64,000 nt of DNA from Mesotoga sp. BH458_6_3_2_1. GTDB taxonomy: Bacteria > Thermotogota > Thermotogae > Petrotogales > Kosmotogaceae. Location of the stretch: the NCBI RefSeq assembly GCF_003664995.1, contig NZ_JFHL01000002.1, positions 372,001 through 436,000 of the forward strand, in the 5' to 3' direction. The notes under the pieces were generated by a model, which was given only the letters and a program-made list of their open reading frames with translations, was not told the DNA's origin and searched no databases. The translations under genes and the position numbers were made by a program. The number at the start of each line of letters is the position of its first letter. The stretch's first letter is position 1. Positions 49,335 through 57,972 of the stretch are shown here, piece after piece.

Positions 49335-51473
49335 TTATTCGAGATAGAAGACGAAAGCATCATAATTCCCTTTATTAGAGCCTAAATCCCCGTCACTCGA
49401 TGCAGAGAAACCTGTTAAAGCAAATCCGTCGCCTGAACTTGCGACTGCTAGGCTAACATCTTCCAGTTCTCCGCCAAGATATTCTTCCCAAAGCAAATTC
49501 CCGTCAACATCAAGCTGCAGGAGCCAGATGTCGCTATAAGCTAATCCAGATCTTTTCAAGGGAGTGTTTTCCAAACCTTTTCTTTCCAGATTTGACTCCG
49601 AGAATCCGACTGCTTGAACGCCACCAGAAGGAGTGAAATAAAAATCTTCAAGAAAGTCGTTGCCTTTGCCTCCTAAGCATTTAGTCCACAAAACTTCTCC
49701 CTCTTCTGATAGTTTTATTATGAATCCATCATAATCGGAAGTTTTCCTAGAGAAAGCACCTCTGGTGGAGCTGGTTGAACCTACAACAAATATATCCCCG
49801 TTTGAGGCCACCTTCACAGAGGAAGGTGAATCCTCACACTCTCCACCAAGAACTTTGGCCCAAAGGAGCTCACCATTAATGCTGACTTTGATCACCAGAA
49901 CCGATGAGAACTCCAGAGTCAATCCGTTAATCGATAAGTGGCTTCCGCTATTCCCTTCGGCTTCTCCATCCATTGAAGTTGTTTCTGCAACGATCACTAT
50001 GTCTCCGTTAGGGTCAAGATTGAAGTCGACTGCCCGTTCAAAGGAGCTCCCACCAAATGATTTTTGCCAGACTTCCGATCCTGACCTATCAAGTTTTATC
50101 AGAACGACGCTCTTTCCTGCGCTTTCATGTGAGGATTTCGTTCCCAAAATTAAGTATCCGTCCTCGATCTCAACGACTGCGACTGCTTCGTTGTGATTTC
50201 CTCCAATTCTGAATCTCCAGCTTTCATTTGCGTATCTATCGAGTTTGATGGCTAGCAGTGAAGATTCTTCCCCAGATCCGAGACCAATTGAGGCGTGGCT
50301 TTTGCCTACCACCAGAAATCCCTTATCGTAGGTTTGTATTATGTCATTGAACTCGGTCCAGCCCATATCGAACTTCTTTTGCCAGGCAAAATAGCCATTT
50401 CCGTCAAGTTTCACAACCCATCCTGCTCTTGAAAGGACTTTTGCTGAGGAATCCGAAGCTAGTCCAGCATCCGCAGAACCCGCAAGAATGAAGCCACCAT
50501 CTGAAAGAGGCCTGATTTTAGTGAAGCTGTCTCTTCCGTCATTACCAATAACCCTCTTCCATTCCAATTTGGGAATCCTTTTTGTTTTGAATGACCAGAT
50601 TGGGCTTCTAATCAATCCACCCTTTCCATCGTCAGCCACAACCTGCCAACTGTATTCAGTATCCGGTTCAAGAGAAGGTAAGGTGTAGGTGGTGTCCGCG
50701 ATTTGTCCGGCCAGGACTTCCAGTTTTTCGGACCCAAAGTAGAGAGTATAAGAAAGGCTGTCTCCATCGGGGTCTTCGCACTTCCATGAGAGAATCAAAT
50801 TATTCATGAAATCCTCAACACCATCGATGGGATAAGGAGAGTAAGGTTCTTCTGGCCAGTGGTTCTTGTCCATTACGATTATGTTAAAGGTTTCGCAGTG
50901 CCACTGTCCCAAGTTGTCAATTGCTTTAATAGTTACTCTGTGCGCAACAGGGGCCTCTCGATGCCCAGCGGTGTATCGATATTCAGCACCCTGAATTTCG
51001 CCCACGCCACTGACGATTTCGAAAAATATGTCTTCTGAATCTGAAGTGGTAAGCTCTTTCAAGTCAATCTCTAGAGACTCTCCTTCAAAGAGCTTCTGGT
51101 TTTTGATTGCAAGAGCAGGGGACAGAGGTGGATTTGCTACTACAATCTCAATGGGAACAACAGATCTCGATCTTTCCGACTGTACAACGATCTCCACTCT
51201 GTCTTTGGGGCAGCTTAGAGATTTAGTATCAATCAAAAGAAGATCGTTCTCTATTCTTCCTTTCTCTCCTACTACTGAAAAGGCAAGGGCCGTTCCATTG
51301 CTTCTTACGATGTCTACAACTGGTAGTGATAGTAGCTCGCCGTATTCTACTGTTACACTACCAAACTCCAAAACTTCGAAATCTGCACTTTGTCCGTTAA
51401 GCAGTCCGAAGCCTGAGACAACTGCGAGGACGGCGAAACCGACTATTGCGGCAAGCAGTATTCTCTTCATCAT
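49335..51473 (-). CDS. Secreted protein: beta-sandwich/FnIII N-terminus and a seven-bladed propeller
   Basis: 712 residues; the ATG at 51473 overlaps the WD40 gene's stop (TGATG) with AAGG upstream. Signal peptide KRILLAAIVGFAVLAVVSG. Residues 25-200 are two Ig/cadherin-like beta domains. Residues 210-300 are an FnIII domain (EEPYSPYPIDG; LSWKCEDPDGDSLSYTLYFG; DTTYTLPSLEPDTEYSWQVVADDG). From about 303 to the end there are seven repeats beginning W-x-(K/R/E)-x-x-GG and closing in GGFILAG-like strands, forming a full propeller. It ends in DAFVFYLE. Likely surface- or periplasm-located. Function unknown; carbohydrate or protein binding is a guess. Confidence 0.85.
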   Translation of the reverse strand: MMKRILLAAIVGFAVLAVVSGFGLLNGQSADFEVLEFGSVTVEYGELLSLPVVDIVRSNGTALAFSVVGEKGRIENDLLLIDTKSLSCPKDRVEIVVQSERSRSVVPIEIVVANPPLSPALAIKNQKLFEGESLEIDLKELTTSDSEDIFFEIVSGVGEIQGAEYRYTAGHREAPVAHRVTIKAIDNLGQWHCETFNIIVMDKNHWPEEPYSPYPIDGVEDFMNNLILSWKCEDPDGDSLSYTLYFGSEKLEVLAGQIADTTYTLPSLEPDTEYSWQVVADDGKGGLIRSPIWSFKTKRIPKLEWKRVIGNDGRDSFTKIRPLSDGGFILAGSADAGLASDSSAKVLSRAGWVVKLDGNGYFAWQKKFDMGWTEFNDIIQTYDKGFLVVGKSHASIGLGSGEESSLLAIKLDRYANESWRFRIGGNHNEAVAVVEIEDGYLILGTKSSHESAGKSVVLIKLDRSGSEVWQKSFGGSSFERAVDFNLDPNGDIVIVAETTSMDGEAEGNSGSHLSINGLTLEFSSVLVIKVSINGELLWAKVLGGECEDSPSSVKVASNGDIFVVGSTSSTRGAFSRKTSDYDGFIIKLSEEGEVLWTKCLGGKGNDFLEDFYFTPSGGVQAVGFSESNLERKGLENTPLKRSGLAYSDIWLLQLDVDGNLLWEEYLGGELEDVSLAVASSGDGFALTGFSASSDGDLGSNKGNYDAFVFYLE

Positions 51474-51477
51474 CAAA

Positions 51478-53721
51478 TCAAAGCCTTATCTTCCGTGTCT
51501 TCTTTTTTGAAGACTTTGCTGTCAGGAGAAGAACCAAAGGAATTATTATCACAATCGGAATCAACCAGTACCAGATCTTGCCACCATCCCTTTCATTTTC
51601 TGGAGGGGCTGAGAGAGTGAACAATGCTCGAGCTGAATTGCCCTCAACATCATTTACAATTACAAGATGTTCACCGTATTCGCTTACCATAATGTGCATT
51701 TCCTTTTCTCTTTCATTTACTGGGTAGGTCTTTCCGGAAACAACAACCTCTTTTACGTTAACGTCGTCGCTAACTGTGAAGCTTAGGATCCTTTCATTAC
51801 CCGAAACAGCATGCTGAACTGGTTCTCCACTGATTACTGGATCTCCAGTCGAAACCGGTCTTCTGGATAGATACTCTTTTTCTAACCAGCCGTAACCGTA
51901 AACAAAATAACAGTCTTCGCCTTCTTCGGTAACTTTGACTTCCTGCCCAAATCCCAGACTTTCATGCTCTCTGGAAACCCAGAAACTTCTTGCTTCAGCT
52001 TCTAATGAGAATGTTAACGTCGCTTTGTTTCCATCTTGATCGTATGCATTGACAGTATATTCGCCCGTTCCCTGAACTTCAGTTTCAATTTCGGCCAAAA
52101 CTGAATTTACTTCAAGAGGAGTCACGGCAAGGTCTGGGCCAATAATTTCGATCAAAGTCACTGTGCTGTTGTCGGAGACGGACAACTTCAGATACTTGGT
52201 ATCGCCGATCGAAACCTTCTGCACTTTGTCGCCGGTTATTAGAGGTGGTTCAACATCAGGAGCGACTCTCGAAAAGCAGTCTCTGTCAAGCCACTCTCCA
52301 TTTACAAGGAATGCCACTTCACGAAAATCGTCAATGATTACCCTGTCGCCTCTCTTATATGTGCCGATTTCTTCTACTACGTACATCACGGTTTCTTCAA
52401 ATAGAATGGTTACAGTTCGTTCGTCGTAGGAACCGGAATCGTCATAAGCTCGGATCATGTAGTCGCCTGCTCCATCGGGGCTAAACACAACTTCTCCATC
52501 TTCACCGATTTCCACTTCTTCTTCATTCACTGTCACTTTCTTTACAGGCGTGGAGACTGAAAAATCCACCGTGTCTTTCTCTATGCTTATACTAAGAAGA
52601 GCGGGAGTGTAGATTTTCGGCAACTTATCTAGCTGGAGAAGAAGTGAACTGAGCTCTCTCGCAACTTCCACAGGTTTAGCTCCTTCGACAGTAGTTACTC
52701 TCTCAGTTGCAAGTACTGAAGAAACCCAATTGCCGTTGGAATTATAAGAGAAATACTCGCCGTCACCAAACCCTATCAATGTTCCTATTGGAGAGGCTTT
52801 TTCAATATCCCATATTTTCAATGTCCCATCCGTGGAAGACGAGTAAAGCACATGACCATCATTTGAAAGGACTATCTCTGTTACATCCCAGTTGTGACCC
52901 GTTATCATATGCACAAGAGTGAAAGAAGGAAAGGAAAGACTCTTTATTGTTCTGTCTGAGGATGCTGTGTAGATTAACCCGTTGTCGACGAGAATCTTTG
53001 TAAGCTCTGCGTTGTGAACTCTCGATGTCTTCAGGGGGGACCAGGTTTTGACATCATATGATCTCAGATGGCCCGCCTCAGATCCAATTAGAAGAACTGA
53101 TCTATCTTTATCCATAGATACTGCGGTAAGTGGTCCGATATCTGCTCTGATAACCTTAACTTGCTGTCCACTTGATGTATCCCATATTCTAAGAGTTCCA
53201 TCTTTAGAAGCTGAGTATAGACGATTCTGTTCAGGCCAATCGATAATGGAGTGTACGGACCCGGAATGGCCTCTGAGAGTTCTTATGAAGGATAGACTTG
53301 AGAGCGACCATATCTTCACCGTTGCATCTGAGCTGCATGAATAAAGCGTCTTACCGTCTTCAGTTACAATCAAGTCGTTTACTGCACTGGTGTGACTGCT
53401 CAAAGACTTAATCTTTTTTCCTGTTAGAAGGTCCCAAACGATAATTATTCCGTCGTCATAGCCCGCGATTCCCAGCTTTCCGTCTGAAGAGACAGCAACT
53501 GAAGTTACCCAGGCGCTGTTAAAAGTAAGATTATGAGTCAATCTTCCATCTAAGAGGCTCCACACTTTGATTGTATTATCAATATATCCGGAAACAAGTC
53601 TCTCCCCATCTGGACTAACTGCCAACGAAGTAGCGCTGAAAGCCTTGCTATCTGGCACGTACTCTGTGCCATATGCAACAAGAGAAAAAAGCAAAGTAGC
53701 TAATATAGCTATCCTTCTCAA
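51478..53721 (-). CDS. Membrane-anchored WD40 propeller protein with Ig-like repeats
   Basis: 747 residues from the TTG at 53721 (AGGGTGA upstream), giving a normal signal peptide (RRIAILATLLFSLVAYG); a GTG nine codons earlier is the alternative. Seven WD40 repeats follow (about residues 30-320), e.g. SLAVSPDGERLVSGYIDNTIKVW and VLYSSSTDGTLKIWD. Then come three Ig-like modules alternating with SH3-like segments (YVVEEIGTYKRGDRVII; SFWVSREHESLGFGQEVKV). It ends in a stop-transfer helix (IWYWLIPIVIIIPLVLLLTA) and a basic KSSKKKTRK tail, so the propeller is outside the cytoplasm. Translationally coupled to the FnIII/propeller gene. Confidence 0.87.
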   Translation of the reverse strand: MRRIAILATLLFSLVAYGTEYVPDSKAFSATSLAVSPDGERLVSGYIDNTIKVWSLLDGRLTHNLTFNSAWVTSVAVSSDGKLGIAGYDDGIIIVWDLLTGKKIKSLSSHTSAVNDLIVTEDGKTLYSCSSDATVKIWSLSSLSFIRTLRGHSGSVHSIIDWPEQNRLYSASKDGTLRIWDTSSGQQVKVIRADIGPLTAVSMDKDRSVLLIGSEAGHLRSYDVKTWSPLKTSRVHNAELTKILVDNGLIYTASSDRTIKSLSFPSFTLVHMITGHNWDVTEIVLSNDGHVLYSSSTDGTLKIWDIEKASPIGTLIGFGDGEYFSYNSNGNWVSSVLATERVTTVEGAKPVEVARELSSLLLQLDKLPKIYTPALLSISIEKDTVDFSVSTPVKKVTVNEEEVEIGEDGEVVFSPDGAGDYMIRAYDDSGSYDERTVTILFEETVMYVVEEIGTYKRGDRVIIDDFREVAFLVNGEWLDRDCFSRVAPDVEPPLITGDKVQKVSIGDTKYLKLSVSDNSTVTLIEIIGPDLAVTPLEVNSVLAEIETEVQGTGEYTVNAYDQDGNKATLTFSLEAEARSFWVSREHESLGFGQEVKVTEEGEDCYFVYGYGWLEKEYLSRRPVSTGDPVISGEPVQHAVSGNERILSFTVSDDVNVKEVVVSGKTYPVNEREKEMHIMVSEYGEHLVIVNDVEGNSARALFTLSAPPENERDGGKIWYWLIPIVIIIPLVLLLTAKSSKKKTRKIRL

Positions 53722-53790
53722 ATCTATCACCCTGAATTGAATTTTCACTCAATTCTACCATTCATGGCCGTTCAAGAACAGTCCAACCGA

Positions 53791-54147
53791 TCAGTCAAGA
53801 AACCTCTGAATCTCCAAACGATAACCATCGGGATCCCTTGTGAAAAAATGATAGATATTGAACTTCTCGTTTACGGTCGGCTCGGTGCATTCAACACCCA
53901 ATTTGGTCAATTTTTCGTAGAATTCATCGACTTCGTCGGTGAGCAAAGTAATTATTGGATTATCTTCTCCAGCATTTACTTGAAGATGATTACAAAAACC
54001 AATCATACCGCCGTTGGCAGTGAAGAAAATCCAACATTTCCCCTGATCTCTAAACAATTCAAGTCCTATCAAGTCTCTGTAGAAAGAACCTGTAATACTC
54101 AGATTTCCTGTGCCCAAAAAGACGATTGTGTTTACTACCTTCAACAC
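53791..54147 (-). CDS. VOC/glyoxalase-fold protein
   Basis: 118 residues. One glyoxalase module pair: VVNTIVFLGTGNLSITGSFYRDLIGLELFRD and the closing FNIYHFFTRDPDGYRLEIQRF. The final Glu of GYRLEIQ is the usual metal ligand; the N-terminal His ligand is replaced (NTIVFL), so activity is uncertain. GTG start after GGGAGG; TTG next codon is possible. Monocistronic. Confidence 0.88.
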   Translation of the reverse strand: MLKVVNTIVFLGTGNLSITGSFYRDLIGLELFRDQGKCWIFFTANGGMIGFCNHLQVNAGEDNPIITLLTDEVDEFYEKLTKLGVECTEPTVNEKFNIYHFFTRDPDGYRLEIQRFLD

Positions 54148-54673
54148 TAGATCCTCCCTTCAAAACAAAGGTCCGATCTACGATCGGACCCTTCCGGTTG
54201 ATCTTCCATACATAATTTGGGTGCTATGAGGACAGGTTGCACTTAAAAGGGTGTAGGTGTGCTTTGCACTGGCCTTGCTATCTTGCTGGAATCGATTTGT
54301 CTTTCATCTCGGTATTTCAACAAATGAGACCCCAACATTGAACCAATGGTTCAGTAAACATGTATATTTTTATTTGCGTATACATTACATTTAGCACTCG
54401 CTACTTCGGTTTTCAAGGGTATCAAACTACTCGGCAAAAACAGGTCCTTGACCTACAACCTACAATACCACCGCAAGCTGTCATGTATTACTCCATTTGA
54501 GTTTCTAGTATCCAAATTTCCAGCATTGTCTCTTTCAGTTTTATTACTCAATTTGCACTCATTGACCTCGCGTTGGTGGGTTGAAAGTGTAGCAACCCGC
54601 GTCATTCGACAAGATGACGAAAAAGCTCTTCCACCAAGCGTTTGTCTCATTGGAAGTCGTTTCAATGAAATTC
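54148..54673. other. 526-base gap rich in inverted repeats, no gene
   Basis: Between the VOC gene start and the FAD-oxidoreductase stop. Inverted repeats seen: GGTCCGATC/GATCGGACC (54170-54190), TGAACC/GGTTCA (54339-54353), ATGTATA/TATACAT (54360-54385), GGGTTG/CAACCC (54578-54598) and CGTCAT/ATGACG (54600-54619). Short open frames exist on both strands but lack ribosome sites and family features. It may be a regulatory region or a non-coding RNA locus. Confidence 0.5.
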
Positions 54674-55939
54674 CTATTTGAGAGAAGAACCTAAGAGCTT
54701 TCCGTGACCGGTTGCATATGTTATGGATCTTGTGTGACCACTGCAATCACCGATGAATTTCAGATTCTTGTATCGACCGTTGTTTATCTTGTTTGAGTAA
54801 AACTTGACTTCAACGGCATACATAAGATTGTCGGGATAGGATATTCCAGGAATTACCTCACTGAGTTTCTCAATAAACTCAGTAATGGAAACAGATATTC
54901 TTCTGGGTAAAACAAGGTTAATGTCCCCCAGAATGAAATCGCTTTCCGGTAACGTAGGTTTTACCCTCCCCAATCTCTTTGTTCTCTTCGTCTGTATGAA
55001 ATCCTCATAAGTTTGAAGAATCACTTTCCTGCCACCGGCAAGTATATTGCTCAATCTGCTTATATATGAGCCGTAACCAATTGGATCGCGAAAAGGTTCG
55101 GTGAAACGTGTTGTGCAAAGTATTGCGAAGTTGGTGCTCTCTGAACTCCCTCCGGAATTGGAGTGGCCGTTCACGGTCACAAAATCATCGTAGTTCTCCA
55201 GAACGACCTTTCCAGATGGATTGTTACAGAAAGTTCTCACTGTATATCCTGTCCTGGCCTTCAATCGAACTTTGAATTCATACATCTCATTATTGATCTC
55301 TTCAACCACATGATCGGGAAGCTCAAATCTGATTCCAATGTCTACTGTATTACTTGATGCAACGATTTCCGGATATCGCCCTGTAACCTTTTTTATAAGC
55401 GAGTGACCGCTTCTGCCCACAGCAACAACCACATAATCAAACTCGGCTTCGAATCCCTCTCCTCTAAGAACAATTCTTTCCTTTTCAATGTCGATTTCAT
55501 CGACTCTCGAGCCAAAGTGAAAGTGGACGTTCTTCTTCTGCGAGAATTCGTCGAAAATCCTTGTAAGAACCGAACCCAGTTTATCGGTCCCTATATGCCA
55601 GAACTTAGAGTTCACAGGTTCAAAACCCTTTTCATAGAAGAGGTTAAAAAATGAGGATTTTCTGTCAAAGGATGTGCCTGTTTTGACAACGAGTTTGTCT
55701 TCGGAGCACAGTTTCTCCAGATAGAAATCGACTACACTTCTTTGAATATAGAGCGGAATCTCCATATCACCGCCCATAGTATCTGATACGAAAATCTTCC
55801 CATCCGACCTTATTCCACTTATGCTTGAACTAAAAATATCCTTTGAGCGTTCCAGAATGTGAATCTCATGATTCTCATCAATAACTTCGCTTAAGAAGCC
55901 TATTGAGGCTGCTCCAAATCCGATAACTCCAATTTTCAT
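54674..55939 (-). CDS. FAD-dependent oxidoreductase (COG2509-like)
   Basis: 421 residues from the ATG at 55939 (AAGGA eight bases upstream). Dinucleotide motif IGVIGFGAASIGFLSE at the N-terminus, second FAD region FDYVVVAVGRSGHSLIKKVTG, C-terminal IGDCSGHTRSITYATGHG. These match the FAD-dependent dehydrogenases of the HI0933/COG2509 group. The substrate is unknown. The Ldh2-type dehydrogenase gene lies upstream, ending 41 bases before this start codon, possibly the same transcript. Confidence 0.85.
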   Translation of the reverse strand: MKIGVIGFGAASIGFLSEVIDENHEIHILERSKDIFSSSISGIRSDGKIFVSDTMGGDMEIPLYIQRSVVDFYLEKLCSEDKLVVKTGTSFDRKSSFFNLFYEKGFEPVNSKFWHIGTDKLGSVLTRIFDEFSQKKNVHFHFGSRVDEIDIEKERIVLRGEGFEAEFDYVVVAVGRSGHSLIKKVTGRYPEIVASSNTVDIGIRFELPDHVVEEINNEMYEFKVRLKARTGYTVRTFCNNPSGKVVLENYDDFVTVNGHSNSGGSSESTNFAILCTTRFTEPFRDPIGYGSYISRLSNILAGGRKVILQTYEDFIQTKRTKRLGRVKPTLPESDFILGDINLVLPRRISVSITEFIEKLSEVIPGISYPDNLMYAVEVKFYSNKINNGRYKNLKFIGDCSGHTRSITYATGHGKLLGSSLK

Positions 55940-55980
55940 CTGATAAGTCCTTAACGGACAGCTCACCTCCCGGTGCGTCG

Positions 55981-57102
55981 TTATTCCCAGCTAAATCTGT
56001 ATTTATCAAGCCCCAGCTCATTTCTGAGCTGTACTAGTTGTTTCCTCAAGATCTCATTCAAAGGGGCTCCTTTGTCCTTTCTTGATATCCATGCGAGGTA
56101 TTCCTTCTCGCCAGCTGTATATATCCTTTCCTGCCCGGGAGCCTTTTTCGATGCCCTAAGCTCTCTGAGGATATCACCAGCGAGTTTCTTGAATTCGTTC
56201 ACTGGAGTGAACGGCTCGATGTCTATTGCTATAAAGAAATGACCTATTGGAATGGGTCTCTTTTCATTCTTAGGTCCCACACCTGTCAGCATCTTCAAAT
56301 AGCTGCCTGCCTGCAAAGCAGCAGAAAGAATCTCAACTACTGTTGCGTAGCCATAGCCCTTGTATCCGGCAGTCTCCTCGCCGATACCTCCTAGCGGAGT
56401 CAAAGCGGCTTCTCCTTTTGTCAGATCAATCAGGATTTGCTCAGTGTCGGTTCTTGGTTTGCCATCAAGACCAATAACCCAACCTTCTGGCAGCTCCTTG
56501 CCTGCTCTGGCATAGACTTCAATCTTTCCTCTTTGAGCGACAGAAGTAGCGCAGTCCAGAACAAAGGGGAAGTCTTCGTCTGTTGGAATCCCGAAAGTGA
56601 GTGGATTAGTTCCCAGCATATTTTCCACTCCAAAAGTTGGTGCAATAGATGGACGGGCATTCGTGCCAGTAATTCCTATCATGCCCTCTTCAATGGCCAT
56701 CATTGGATAATAGCCGGCTATTCCGTAGTGTGTCGAGTTGCGTACTACCACCATTCCCATTCCATAGGTTTTCGCCTTCTCAATCGCGAGCTTCATTGAT
56801 CTGTAAGCAATTACGTGTCCCATCCCGTTGTGTCCGTCAACCACGGCCGTCGTGGGGCTTTCCCTAATTATCTCAAACTCTGTGACGGGACTTTGAGTTC
56901 CTGACCGGATTCTATCCACGTAGATGGGCTTTAGTCTTCCTATGCCGTGTGAGTCGATCCCTCTCTTGTCTGAAGTAATGAGAACATTGGCACAAACACT
57001 TGCATCCTTTTCAGGAACGCCGACACCTACAAAAACATCTTTCATGAAGGCTTCTAGAGTATCAAAGTCAACCCAGACAACATCGTCATAAATGTTTTCC
57101 AC
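55981..57102 (-). CDS. Ldh2/MDH2-family NAD(P)-dependent dehydrogenase
   Basis: 373 residues from the GTG at 57102 (AGGAGG six bases upstream). DSHGIGRLKPIYVDRI (catalytic region), VRNSTHYGIAGYYPMMA, GTNARPSIAPTFGVENMLGTNPL, GGIGEETAGYKGYGYATVVE. These are diagnostic of the malate/L-lactate/ureidoglycolate dehydrogenase family. The exact 2-hydroxyacid cannot be chosen. Likely a short operon with the FAD oxidoreductase. Confidence 0.92.
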   Translation of the reverse strand: MENIYDDVVWVDFDTLEAFMKDVFVGVGVPEKDASVCANVLITSDKRGIDSHGIGRLKPIYVDRIRSGTQSPVTEFEIIRESPTTAVVDGHNGMGHVIAYRSMKLAIEKAKTYGMGMVVVRNSTHYGIAGYYPMMAIEEGMIGITGTNARPSIAPTFGVENMLGTNPLTFGIPTDEDFPFVLDCATSVAQRGKIEVYARAGKELPEGWVIGLDGKPRTDTEQILIDLTKGEAALTPLGGIGEETAGYKGYGYATVVEILSAALQAGSYLKMLTGVGPKNEKRPIPIGHFFIAIDIEPFTPVNEFKKLAGDILRELRASKKAPGQERIYTAGEKEYLAWISRKDKGAPLNEILRKQLVQLRNELGLDKYRFSWE

Positions 57103-57256
57103 AAAATCCCTCCTTTTTCTCTCTACAGCCAATTATACAATCAGCATAAACCATATACAGTCTCTTAAGTAATTTTCCATAAATTTCGCGCAATCTTTCT
57201 TCGGAATCCTTGTGGCAGATCAGGTGATTATCTGAGAATTCTCAGCAAGAGATGGG

Positions 57257-57286
57257 TTGCTTTTTTTAGAAAAAATCGAGTACAAT
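57257..57286 (+). promoter_or_regulatory. Promoter of the flavin reductase gene
   Basis: TTGCTT (57257-57262), 18-base spacer, TACAAT (57281-57286), about 66 bases before the start codon. The spacer is A/T-rich. Confidence 0.5.
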
Positions 57287-57352
57287 GGATTTACGGAAAA
57301 TTCACATCATCAGGCATTGTGATCATGTTTCGTTGATGACTTTCGAGAAAGA

Positions 57353-57946
57353 ATGGTGAATCGATTGAAGGACAGAATTGGACAGGGAATATATCTTTAC
57401 CCCATGCCATTAGTAGTGATTGGTACGATGAACGAAGAGAGGCCCAATTACACCACAGTGGCCTTTTGTGGGGTAGTAGAGGTTCAGCCGCCAATGCTCC
57501 AGATTTCTTTAGCGAAAACTAGACTAAGTTGCAAGAATATAAAGGAGTCGGGTTACTTCAGTGTGAATGTACCATCTCTTGACATGCTCAGAGGTGTAGA
57601 TTACATGGGAATCTACTCCGGAAAGACCACCGACAAGTCAGAGCTTTTCAACACCTTCGTTGGAAAAACCGGAAGCGTTCCAATGATCGAAGAAGCGCCT
57701 TTGAACATGGAATGCAAGTTGGTCAGTAGTCTCGAATTCGGTGCAGTACACGTGACATTTGTCGGTGAAGTCATCCAAACATATTGTGCAGAGTCGTGTA
57801 TTGTCGACGGTCTTCCAGACATAAGGAAGATCAGTCCGGTGACGTTCTCTGTCTACGACAACTCCTACTGGTCTATAGGTATGTACCTTGGAAAAGCATG
57901 GAATATCGGAATAAAGTACACCCCTCCAAGAGAGGGCGTGGAATAG
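57353..57946 (+). CDS. Flavin reductase-like FMN-binding protein
   Basis: 197 residues. Split-barrel flavoprotein: PLVVIGTMNEERPNYTTVAFCGVVEVQPPMLQISL (FMN phosphate region), SCKNIKESGYFSVNVPS, NMECKLVSSLEFGAVHVTFVGEV. Typical of the flavin reductase/HpaC-related group, used with NAD(P)H or ferredoxin. The physiological partner is unknown. ATG start; the ribosome site is weak (GAGAAAG). Confidence 0.9.
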   Translation: MVNRLKDRIGQGIYLYPMPLVVIGTMNEERPNYTTVAFCGVVEVQPPMLQISLAKTRLSCKNIKESGYFSVNVPSLDMLRGVDYMGIYSGKTTDKSELFNTFVGKTGSVPMIEEAPLNMECKLVSSLEFGAVHVTFVGEVIQTYCAESCIVDGLPDIRKISPVTFSVYDNSYWSIGMYLGKAWNIGIKYTPPREGVE

Positions 57947-57962
57947 CCCTTCTTTTGGAGGG
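57922..57962. terminator. Large hairpin between convergent genes
   Basis: CCCTCCAA/TTGGAGGG (8 bp) enclosing GAGGGC/GCCCTT. It covers the flavin reductase stop. It lacks a T-run on either side, so termination or mRNA-end protection is an inference. Confidence 0.4.
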
Positions 57963-57972
57963 ATGAGATGTT

